In this document: piece by piece, positions 1 through 5,160 of the stretch
Numbering within the stretch: position 1 is the first letter of the stretch
How the letters are laid out: each line of letters opens with the position of its first letter
Origin: an uncultured Bacteroidales bacterium
GTDB taxonomy: Bacteria > Bacteroidota > Bacteroidia > Bacteroidales > UBA932
DNA length: 8,989 bases
Reading direction: 5' to 3'
Assembly (NCBI GenBank): GCA_947305045.1
Contig: CAMZCW010000085.1
Span: forward strand, 1-8,989
The notes under the pieces: model-generated
What the model saw: only the letters and a program-made list of their open reading frames with translations
Told to the model about the DNA's origin: nothing
Database searches by the model: none
Translations under genes and position numbers: made by a program

Positions 1-11
1 CACTATTTGGG

Positions 12-19
12 TACTTTTG
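12..19 (+). promoter_or_regulatory. Bacteroidota-type -7 box upstream of pyrH
   Basis: TACTTTTG matches the Bacteroidota primary-sigma -7 consensus TAnnTTTG. It lies 21 bases before the pyrH ATG, which would give a leader of roughly 15 bases. The -33 element would fall left of the window, so only half of the promoter can be judged. Confidence 0.5.
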
Positions 20-40
20 TTGCAAAACAGAAAGCAACAC

Positions 41-745
41 ATGTATAAACGCGTATTACTTAAACTATCGGGAGAAAGCCTGGGCGGCCCTGCAGGAAAG
101 GGGCTGGATACAGCCTGGCTGGAAAAATATGCCAAGGAAATCGCCGCCGCCGCCAAGGCCGGCCTGCAAGTAGCCATCGTCAATGGTGGTGGCAACATTT
201 TCCGCGGCCTGCAGGGGGTGGGGAAAGGCTTCGACCGGGTGGACGGTGACAAAATGGGCATGCTGGCCACCGTCATCAATTCCCTGGCACTGAGCATGTT
301 CATCAAGGCAGAAGGCGTGGAAGCGGTGGTGTTCACCTCCACTCCCATGGAACCGCATGCCAAATATTATATGCGGGACGACGCCGTAGCCGTGCTGGAG
401 CGGGGCGGCGTAGCCCTCATTGCCGGCGGCACCGGCAACCCCTTCTTCACCACGGACAGCGGCGCCGCCCTCCGCGCCCTGGAGATTGGCGCAGATGCCC
501 TCTTGAAAGGCACACGCGTGGATGGCGTTTACACGGCGGATCCGGAAAAGGACCCCTCCGCCGTCAAGTACAGCGAACTCACCTTTGACGAGGCCATCTC
601 CAAGCACCTCAAGGTGATGGACCAGACGGCCTATGCCCTCTGTTCGGACGGAAATATGCCCATCATCGTCTTTGACATGAATGCCACCGGCAACCTCACC
701 AAACTCCTCAACGGAGAAAAAGTTGGAACCTTAGTACATCCTTAA
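41..745 (+). CDS. pyrH: UMP kinase (uridylate kinase)
   Basis: Phosphorylates UMP to UDP with ATP in the cytosol, feeding UTP and CTP synthesis; the bacterial enzyme is a hexamer of the amino-acid-kinase fold. The 234-residue product has the usual family length. Visible motifs are KLSGE (8-12) near the N-terminus, the nucleotide-binding GGGNIFRG (49-56), DKMGM (70-74), the GGTGNPFFTTDS loop (129-140), KGTRVDGVYTADP in the ATP-binding part, and MDQTA (193-197). I chose the ATG at 41 because MYKRVLLKLSGE is the conserved beginning; an upstream TTG at 17 would add eight residues and would overlap the predicted promoter. The YtxH-family gene follows after 12 bases, so the two are probably co-transcribed. 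frr, a common pyrH neighbour elsewhere, is not next to it here. Confidence 0.97.
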   Translation: MYKRVLLKLSGESLGGPAGKGLDTAWLEKYAKEIAAAAKAGLQVAIVNGGGNIFRGLQGVGKGFDRVDGDKMGMLATVINSLALSMFIKAEGVEAVVFTSTPMEPHAKYYMRDDAVAVLERGGVALIAGGTGNPFFTTDSGAALRALEIGADALLKGTRVDGVYTADPEKDPSAVKYSELTFDEAISKHLKVMDQTAYALCSDGNMPIIVFDMNATGNLTKLLNGEKVGTLVHP

Positions 746-757
746 TAACGCAAGACC

Positions 758-1117
758 ATGAAAGCCGAATCTTTGTTAGGTTTTATCACCGGTGCCGCCC
801 TGGGCGTATGCGCCGGCATTCTCTTCGCCCCGGAAAAGGGGGAAGTTACCCGCAAAAAACTGATGGACGCCGCCACGGAAGGCTATGACTCCGCCGTAGA
901 AGGCGCCAACGAGCTGGCCCACGAAGCCAGTGTGCGCTACCGTTATGCCCGTATAGAGGCCAACAAGCTCAAGAAAACGCTTGTGGAGCAGGGCGCAGAG
1001 CTTAAGGAAGAAGCCCGCAAGGCCATCCTTGAGCAGCTGCAAAAGCTGGAAGACTACCTGGCCAAGGCAGAAAAAGAAGCCGCCGCCGCCGCGGAAGTCG
1101 ATGTTCAGGAGGGGTAA
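758..1117 (+). CDS. YtxH-family membrane protein
   Basis: A 119-residue protein with the layout of the YtxH (DUF948-like small general-stress) family. One glycine- and alanine-rich membrane segment lies at about residues 8-25 and is followed directly by the family signature FAPEKGEVTRKKL (23-35). The rest is a charged, alanine- and lysine-rich helix (about 40-115) likely to form a cytoplasmic coiled coil. There is no signal peptidase site, so it should be an N-terminally anchored inner-membrane protein. The molecular role of the family is not established; members are often linked to stress and envelope genes. The gene follows pyrH after 12 bases, and its last codons contain AGGAGG, a good ribosome-binding site for a start codon just downstream (see 1107-1142). 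Confidence 0.85.
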   Translation: MKAESLLGFITGAALGVCAGILFAPEKGEVTRKKLMDAATEGYDSAVEGANELAHEASVRYRYARIEANKLKKTLVEQGAELKEEARKAILEQLQKLEDYLAKAEKEAAAAAEVDVQEG

Positions 1118-1142
1118 CACAATGCCCCGTAAAATGGAATAA
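1107..1142 (+). other. Strong ribosome-binding site leading to a six-codon ORF, possible gene remnant
   Basis: AGGAGG (1107-1112), inside the end of the YtxH-family gene, sits 9 bases before an ATG at 1122. That ATG opens only MPRKME and then TAA (1140-1142). Strong Shine-Dalgarno sites are uncommon in this phylum, so this looks like the start of a third operon gene that has been lost or truncated. A neighbouring frame stays open for a further 16 codons from 1144 (beginning LNISELQK), which could be the same remnant after a frameshift, but this is short enough to be chance. Confidence 0.3.
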
Positions 1143-1164
1143 GCTGAACATCAGCGAATTACAG

Positions 1165-1198
1165 AAAATCACCTGTGCAGTTCTGCATAGGTGATTTT
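1165..1198. terminator. Bidirectional intrinsic terminator between convergent genes
   Basis: The left arm AAAATCACCTGTGCAG (1165-1180) pairs over all 16 positions with the right arm CTGCATAGGTGATTTT (1183-1198), including one G-U pair; the two central bases plus the innermost pairs make a tight loop. A run of five T (1195-1199) follows on the plus strand and four T on the minus strand. It lies between the pyrH-YtxH unit and the convergent transposase-like gene and can serve both. Confidence 0.8.
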
Positions 1199-1241
1199 TC
1201 ATAAGCGATTCATACAGAGCTACTTGCATTTTACGGCCGTG

Positions 1242-2192
1242 TTAGTCTCCTGTCTCGTCAATGCTTTCTTTCGAGACATGCAGGCGAAGATAGTGGGCGA
1301 TTTGCTCGGTCATGGCTCCGGTCCTTTGACGGAGGCGCATGAACAATTCTACGCGCTGCTTCTTAGGAAGCGACAGAATTTGGTGGATGTCCTCAAAACG
1401 GCCATCCTTGAGGAGGATAGAAGCAAACTTGGAAAAGTATATATCCGAGCGGCCAACCGTTATTTCGTTTAAATCGTACTCGCTTCCTGTATTGGCATGC
1501 ATGGCCGTGAGCATATCCTCAAAGGAGTCAAAGTAGCGGATGGCCTCTGCATAGTCAATCACGTTGTATGTACTGACGATAAAATCGGTCAGCTGCCGTT
1601 TCTCAGCTAAATTCAAAGGTGCAAAGAGTCTCTTAAGCAAAGGGTAGGTCATTGGCTTTCCACGCTCGTATTGCGCCATAACTTCTTTCACAGCGCACTT
1701 CATGGGCCATCGGCAATTGCGGATAACCAGCGGTTCCGAGAAAGGGTGATTGGTTACCGCATAGGCAAGGTAATTCCACTGGTAGTCTTCTGCCCGTGTC
1801 ACCAGACGGCGTTCTACAGGGTTGTTTCCCACATAGATAAGATTAGTCCGTGCTTTTTTTGCCCCTTGTTTTGGGGCACTGCCAAACGGAGATTCAAACA
1901 CAGCCCCCTCCCAATGGCAAAACTCGTTTTGCGCCCTGGAAAAAGTGGAATTAAGTTCCCTCCGAAAGGTAGCCAACTGCTGCGCCGTTTTCACGACAAC
2001 CGAATCATGGACATGGTCCGGCATCTGGCATAGACTGAGTACCTGCACATTGTACTTTTTTGCCAAGAGACAATAGGTGGTGAAAAACACCAAGTGGTCA
2101 CTGACCGAATAAAACAGGACAAAGCCATTGGCCCCGCGCTGATAGCAATGATTCAAAATGTCCCTGAAGACGATTCTTTTCCGACTCTTCAT
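1242..2192 (-). CDS. REP-associated tyrosine transposase (RAYT, Y1/HUH family) with C-terminal extension
   Basis: A 316-residue single-strand DNA nuclease-like protein of the IS200/RAYT class, which cuts and rejoins DNA at short hairpins through a tyrosine-DNA link. Residues about 10-65 carry the N-terminal core (NHCYQRG, then the HUH metal motif HVH at 60-62 in MPDHVH). The probable catalytic tyrosine is Y120 in NLIYVGNNPVERRLV, matching the YxxNNP pattern, followed by the family's EDYQWNY (135-141). Classical members are shorter (about 150-220 residues); the extra segment, about 150-316, ends in LPKKQRVELFMRLRQRTG and TEQIAHYL, which resembles a helix-turn-helix of the DnaA C-terminal type. 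The ATG at 2192 is directly preceded by an in-frame TGA, so it is the first possible start. The gene stands alone with its own flanks and has a lower GC content than its neighbours: lines I counted gave 43-52%, against 67% in a line of the aminopeptidase gene. This suggests acquisition. No long terminal inverted repeats are seen, so it looks like a domesticated single-copy gene rather than an intact insertion sequence. Confidence 0.88.
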   Translation of the reverse strand: MKSRKRIVFRDILNHCYQRGANGFVLFYSVSDHLVFFTTYCLLAKKYNVQVLSLCQMPDHVHDSVVVKTAQQLATFRRELNSTFSRAQNEFCHWEGAVFESPFGSAPKQGAKKARTNLIYVGNNPVERRLVTRAEDYQWNYLAYAVTNHPFSEPLVIRNCRWPMKCAVKEVMAQYERGKPMTYPLLKRLFAPLNLAEKRQLTDFIVSTYNVIDYAEAIRYFDSFEDMLTAMHANTGSEYDLNEITVGRSDIYFSKFASILLKDGRFEDIHQILSLPKKQRVELFMRLRQRTGAMTEQIAHYLRLHVSKESIDETGD

Positions 2193-2216
2193 AGCTCACA
2201 ATCTTTTGGTTATTAA

Positions 2217-2257
2217 GTCCGAATGGACCTTTCTGCGAAAGTCGGAAATATTTTCGA
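2217..2257. repeat. Cluster of three short dyads upstream of the RAYT gene
   Basis: Three inverted repeats lie almost end to end in the gap between the RAYT start and the DUF4252 operon: GTCC-gaat-GGAC (2217-2228), CTTTC-tgc-GAAAG (2229-2241), and TCGGAAAT/ATTTTCGA (2242-2257, one G-U pair). The GTCGGAAA at 2241-2248 also has an inverted partner, TTTCCGAC, at 2178-2185 inside the RAYT start. They could be RAYT-recognised hairpins, a weak terminator for the DUF4252 operon, or chance; each stem alone is short. Confidence 0.4.
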
Positions 2258-2272
2258 GACTACAAAGAATAA

Positions 2273-2758
2273 TTACTCGGCGGCGGCCTGGGCAAGGATA
2301 TTCTCCATTTCCTGCCGGTCCATGTTCCCGTCAAAGGAGATGAAGGAGACTTCGTCCTTGTCCCGGGCCAGCATGACAAAGGAAGTCACGGTTTTTTCGT
2401 CGCCTACCGTGTACATGCGAACCACCTCGCCGTCCTCCTTGGCTTCCATCAGGAGTTCGTACTTGCCGGCGTCGATAAAATGCTTTACATCGGCAAAAAG
2501 TTTGGCCCCCGTTTCCGCGTCCTTTGTATTGAGGATGTAGAATCCGGTCATGGACTTGATGATGGGAGAGAAATTGACGTCTTTGTCGTCGAGCTCCACG
2601 TCCGGGATTTTGCCAATCATGCGGAACATGGCAGGAGAGATATACACGGCTTCCATGCCCGGAAGGTCGGAGTATTTGCTGTAGAGTTGTTTCCCGTTTT
2701 GGGCCAGGGCCGATACGCTCAGGGCGAGCAAGGCCAATATGATTATTAAACGTTTCAT
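2273..2758 (-). CDS. DUF4252 domain protein, secreted (second copy in the operon)
   Basis: A 161-residue exported protein of the DUF4252 family, known almost only from Bacteroidota and with no established function. Residues 1-20 are a clear signal peptide (MKR, hydrophobic core, cleavage after ALAQ or SALA). There is no lipobox cysteine, so it should be soluble in the periplasm or outside the cell. The mature part shows family-like features: the segment VYISPAMFRMIG (38-49), a SMTGFYIL strand (69-76), and a C-terminal helix DRQEMENIL. It is the last gene of a four-gene operon; its ATG overlaps the TGA of the membrane protein gene in ATGA (2755-2758). The companion DUF4252 protein is encoded by the first gene of the operon; the two are clearly diverged in sequence. 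A role as a sensor or effector of the sigma factor is inferred from context only. Confidence 0.85.
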   Translation of the reverse strand: MKRLIIILALLALSVSALAQNGKQLYSKYSDLPGMEAVYISPAMFRMIGKIPDVELDDKDVNFSPIIKSMTGFYILNTKDAETGAKLFADVKHFIDAGKYELLMEAKEDGEVVRMYTVGDEKTVTSFVMLARDKDEVSFISFDGNMDRQEMENILAQAAAE

Positions 2759-3093
2759 TTCCAGTAATTTAAATCGTCAATCAGGGTCTCTGCCTGGGCT
2801 ACTTTGCCAGCCGTGCTATGAACGGAGGCCGACATTTTTCCCAGCGCTTTTTCTACTGCGGCGTAAGCCAGATACGGATCCTCGAAGGTGTCCCGGGGCG
2901 CTGTAGAAGGCCGACTGAGGGCCCATCCGCCCAGGCCGATGAGAACGGCTGCCGCTGCTGCGATGCTCCAGTTCCGACGGGCTTTGTGCGGGAGGGTCAC
3001 GGTAAGGTCTTCCGGGATGGGAATGCGCTCATCGGCCCCAATCCGGAGGAGGTCCTCCGTCGTCAGTTTTTCTATATCTTCGATGCGTTTCAT
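2755..3093 (-). CDS. Small single-pass membrane protein next to the sigma factor, candidate anti-sigma factor
   Basis: A 112-residue protein with a short charged N-terminal region (1-40), one membrane helix at about 42-60 (WSIAAAAAVLIGLGGWAL), and an external tail of about 50 residues. The tail carries DTFEDPYLAYAAVEKALGKM (68-87), a pattern I recognise from small proteins that sit beside sigma factors and DUF4252 genes in Bacteroidota. The topology (positively charged N-terminal side inside) and its place directly after the sigma gene suggest an anti-sigma factor that holds the sigma factor at the membrane. The N-terminal part is much shorter than a zinc-containing anti-sigma domain and has no HxxxCxxC motif, so the mechanism would be different. 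It is coupled to both neighbours by 4-nt overlaps (3090-3093 and 2755-2758). Confidence 0.75.
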   Translation of the reverse strand: MKRIEDIEKLTTEDLLRIGADERIPIPEDLTVTLPHKARRNWSIAAAAAVLIGLGGWALSRPSTAPRDTFEDPYLAYAAVEKALGKMSASVHSTAGKVAQAETLIDDLNYWK

Positions 3094-3557
3094 CTTTTGA
3101 GCTTTTTGCGGGCCAGGCTCACCTGGACTCGAATGTTAAGGGGACTAAGTCCCGTCTTTTGGCTGATTTCCTGGTAGGAGAGGCCTTGCAAGACCCTCAT
3201 GGTCAGGAGCTTTCGCTGGTTCTCAGGCAGGGCGTCCATGTTTTTCAGGACGGCCTTCAGCGCCTCTTTTTCTTCCATCTGCCTGTCCGGCGGCGGGTCG
3301 TCGGCCTGGTCTTCCCGCAGCTCTTCCCGGGGCTTTCGCCTGCGGATGCGGTCGATGCACAGGTTCCTGAGCAGGAGGGAGCCGTATGCGGCCGGCTCGC
3401 GGACCATTTCCAGGTGGTCCCGCAGCGTCCAGAGCTTCAGGTACAGTTCCTGCACGGCGTCCTTGGCATCGGCCTCGTTTTCAAGCAGATAGAAGGCAAT
3501 CCGGTAGAACTGGCCCTGGAGGGGCAGCCAAACGGTATGAAAAGCACGGTCCGTCAC
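3090..3557 (-). CDS. ECF-type RNA polymerase sigma factor
   Basis: A 155-residue sigma-70-family protein with only regions 2 and 4, as in extracytoplasmic-function sigma factors. Region 2 spans about 14-75 (FYRIAFYLL, DAKDAVQELYLKLW for core binding, then SLLLRNLCIDRIRRRK, the -10 recognition part). A charged linker rich in D, E and P follows (76-100). Region 4 spans about 105-153 (LPENQRKLLTMRVLQGLSYQEISQ with the helix-turn-helix continuing through GLSPLNIRVQVSLARKKL). It directs core polymerase to a small regulon, usually including its own operon. The start is a GTG at 3557 overlapping the TGA of the upstream DUF4252 gene (GTGA, 3554-3557), so translation is probably coupled; the next gene overlaps by ATGA. 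Confidence 0.93.
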   Translation of the reverse strand: MTDRAFHTVWLPLQGQFYRIAFYLLENEADAKDAVQELYLKLWTLRDHLEMVREPAAYGSLLLRNLCIDRIRRRKPREELREDQADDPPPDRQMEEKEALKAVLKNMDALPENQRKLLTMRVLQGLSYQEISQKTGLSPLNIRVQVSLARKKLKR

Positions 3558-4042
3558 TCGGCCATCTCCATCAGTTTCCCGATGGCATCCAAACTGAAGC
3601 GTCCTTTGGTGACGATAAGCGACCCGTCACTGCTGTACAGGATACAGTCGCGGATGTCCTTGCCGTCGTCAATGCCATAAATCCTGAAAGTTTCCTCTTT
3701 GTCTTTGGACTCCAGAATCAGGTCCATGCCGTCTAAGATTTTCTCCACCTTGGTGGCGAAAGTCGCTTTCCGGGCCTGCGGGATTTCCTCGAAGTCGATG
3801 ACGATGAGTTTGTTAAGCCCTTTAAAGACCTTTAAGGCCGCACGTTCTTCTTTGTCCAGGTCTCCGGATGCTGCGGCAATCCCCCCAAACAGGCGAAGGC
3901 CCAGCCGGCCAATGGAGACCATCTCAAACCCGTCCTCGCCCTTGTATTGCCGGGCAAGACGTTCCAATTTTTCCGGTTTTCCGGCCCACGCCGTCAGGAG
4001 CGTTGCCGTAAGTAATAAGAATGTAATAACTGTCTTTTTCAT
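3554..4042 (-). CDS. DUF4252 domain protein, secreted (first gene of the sigma operon)
   Basis: A 162-residue exported protein, assigned to DUF4252 from its length, signal peptide, overall strand-helix pattern and operon context. The signal peptide spans 1-20, with cleavage likely after AWA; there is no lipobox. The mature protein includes MVSIGRLGLRLFGGIA (41-56), the position where the family has its VxIsxxmfrm segment, a central LNKLIVIDFEE strand, and a final strand and helix (SLIVTKGRFSLDAIGKLMEM). It differs strongly from the DUF4252 protein at the other end of the operon, so the pair probably has distinct tasks. It is promoter-proximal: the ECF-like promoter is about 25 bases upstream. 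It is unusual that a secreted protein, not the sigma factor, comes first. Confidence 0.8.
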   Translation of the reverse strand: MKKTVITFLLLTATLLTAWAGKPEKLERLARQYKGEDGFEMVSIGRLGLRLFGGIAAASGDLDKEERAALKVFKGLNKLIVIDFEEIPQARKATFATKVEKILDGMDLILESKDKEETFRIYGIDDGKDIRDCILYSSDGSLIVTKGRFSLDAIGKLMEMAE

Positions 4043-4067
4043 GGTGTCTTCTCAAGCGCTTGCAACT

Positions 4068-4098
4068 ATAAGACGCGGAAAAGCAGGAAATGTTAAAA
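4068..4098 (-). promoter_or_regulatory. ECF-like promoter of the sigma/DUF4252 operon
   Basis: Read on the minus strand, TTTTAAC (4098-4092) and GTCTTAT (4074-4068) are separated so that AAC and GTC lie 17 bases apart, the geometry of many ECF promoters (AAC at -35, GTC at -10). Two A-tracts just upstream (T-runs at 4100-4106 and 4114-4119 on the plus strand) resemble an UP element. The leader would be about 20 bases. No TAnnTTTG box is visible in this gap, which favours autoregulation by the operon's own sigma factor. Confidence 0.45.
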
Positions 4099-4162
4099 GT
4101 TTTTTTGCCAATGTTTTTTCCATAAAATGCAACTCACTCAGTGTGAGCAAATTGCAGGAAAT
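4083..4162. repeat. Direct repeat GCAGGAAAT in the sigma-operon control region
   Basis: GCAGGAAAT occurs at 4083-4091, exactly within the spacer of the proposed ECF promoter, and again at 4154-4162. The two copies are 71 bases apart, close to seven helical turns. This could be a paired regulator site or chance. Confidence 0.3.
4128..4156 (-). terminator. Hairpin, possible terminator of the aminopeptidase-esterase operon
   Basis: TGCAA and CTCAC (4128-4137) pair with GTGAG (4143-4147) and TTGCA (4152-4156) around a 5-base loop, with a CAAA bulge on one side. On the minus strand it is followed by TTTTA, so it could end transcription from the esterase gene 150 bases upstream before the sigma operon begins. 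The tail is short and the stem is interrupted; it could instead be an operator. Confidence 0.35.
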
Positions 4163-4305
4163 CGTAACAAGTTGATAGTCATACATTTCCATTTAACGAG
4201 TACGTGAGAGAGAGACTCGGCCTTTTGCCTCGATATGACAGAAGGAAGGCCTCGGTGGGACACGGGCCGCCAAATGAAGGTGGCTGTAGCTCTGCGCTTT
4301 ATGGA

Positions 4306-5160
4306 TTACTCCGAGAAGTTGCGGCTGGCAAAAGGCAGGGAAAGACGGAGAGCGGTATGCCAGTACTCCCAGTTGTGGATGCCATTGCGGATACGGAGTT
4401 CGGAGTGGATACCGACCTTCTTCATCTTGAGATGCAGTTCCACGGAAAGAGGCATCAGAGAGTCGTCGTCGCCGCAGTCCAGGAACCAGGCTACAGTCTT
4501 GAGCGCCTCCACCGTTGCAGGATCTGCCTGCTCTACATAATCCAGGGCGGAGTGCTCCCGGACAGAAATGGCGGTGAGAACAAACTTGCTGTCCGAGTTA
4601 CTGTCCGGGCGCACTTCGCCTGATTTCTGATCCAGCCAGGCGCTCATGGCATAGCAACTGGAGAACAGGTCCGGATGGCGCTGGGCATAAACGGTGGATC
4701 CGCCACCGCCCATGGACAAACCCATGATGGCCCGGGCCCCTTTGCGGCCGCCGCAGTTGTACTGCTTTTCCACGGCAGGCAGGAACTCCTGAAAGAAGAA
4801 ATTCTCGTACGGCCAGTTCTCCACATTGAAATAGCCGTTTTGATAGTGATGGATGTCCGGATTGCCGGCATTGGGCATTACAATGACCACTGGCAGCAAC
4901 TCCCCGCTGGCGATGAGTTCATCCGCCACCGTTTGCATGTTGCCCTGCGTCTGCCAGTCATGGTATTCTCCATACAGGCCGTGCAGCAGATAAATCACAG
5001 GATAGCATCTGGCGGCATCGTATCCCGCCGGCAGGTACACATTGAATTTTTGTTCACAACCCAGAAACTTGCTCCGGATACTTTCTGTAACAACTTTGCT
5101 TTGCGCCAGGGCAGCCGCAGCCACCACCAGGCCCAACAGGAGGGAAATCACTTTTTTCAT
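4306..5160 (-). CDS. Secreted alpha/beta-hydrolase esterase (CE1-like, esterase family PF00756)
   Basis: A 284-residue exported esterase with a signal peptide at 1-20 (AALAQ cleavage region). The fold markers are in order: FNVYLPAGYD (39-48), PVIYLLHGLYG (54-64) with the oxyanion-hole region, the nucleophile elbow GLSMGG with Ser149, an acidic triad residue in DCGDDDSL (one of D231-D233, D233 by the GxxD spacing), and His262 in GIHNWEYW. This complete Ser-Asp-His triad fits the family that includes feruloyl and acetyl-xylan esterases, antigen 85 and S-formylglutathione hydrolase; the secreted form suggests an ester of a polysaccharide or another extracellular substrate, but the substrate cannot be read from the sequence. 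The ATG overlaps the stop of the aminopeptidase gene (ATGA, 5157-5160), so it is the second gene of that operon. No carbohydrate-binding module is attached. Confidence 0.9.
   Translation of the reverse strand: MKKVISLLLGLVVAAAALAQSKVVTESIRSKFLGCEQKFNVYLPAGYDAARCYPVIYLLHGLYGEYHDWQTQGNMQTVADELIASGELLPVVIVMPNAGNPDIHHYQNGYFNVENWPYENFFFQEFLPAVEKQYNCGGRKGARAIMGLSMGGGGSTVYAQRHPDLFSSCYAMSAWLDQKSGEVRPDSNSDSKFVLTAISVREHSALDYVEQADPATVEALKTVAWFLDCGDDDSLMPLSVELHLKMKKVGIHSELRIRNGIHNWEYWHTALRLSLPFASRNFSE

Noticed and set aside
65..607. A 180-codon minus-strand open frame opposite pyrH
   Set aside because: It lies wholly within pyrH and its translation has no family features.
1191..1472. A 93-codon plus-strand open frame over the end of the RAYT gene
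   Set aside because: It starts inside the terminator hairpin and overlaps the coding end of the RAYT in antisense; no domain is visible.
1199..2260. An intact insertion sequence around the RAYT gene
   Set aside because: There are no long inverted ends and no convincing target-site duplication. Only a 9-base repeat (TTTCGAGAC) is shared between the two sides, and one copy is inside the coding region.
2263..2271. TATTCTTTG on the minus strand as a promoter for the RAYT gene
   Set aside because: The spacing within the box is one base too long for TAnnTTTG and it lies about 70 bases from the start codon, so support is too weak to list as a promoter.
4204..4623. Plus-strand open frames opposite the esterase C-terminus and the gap before it
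   Set aside because: The esterase triad residue His262 and its ending are encoded on the minus strand here. The plus-strand translations are low-complexity and unlike any known family.
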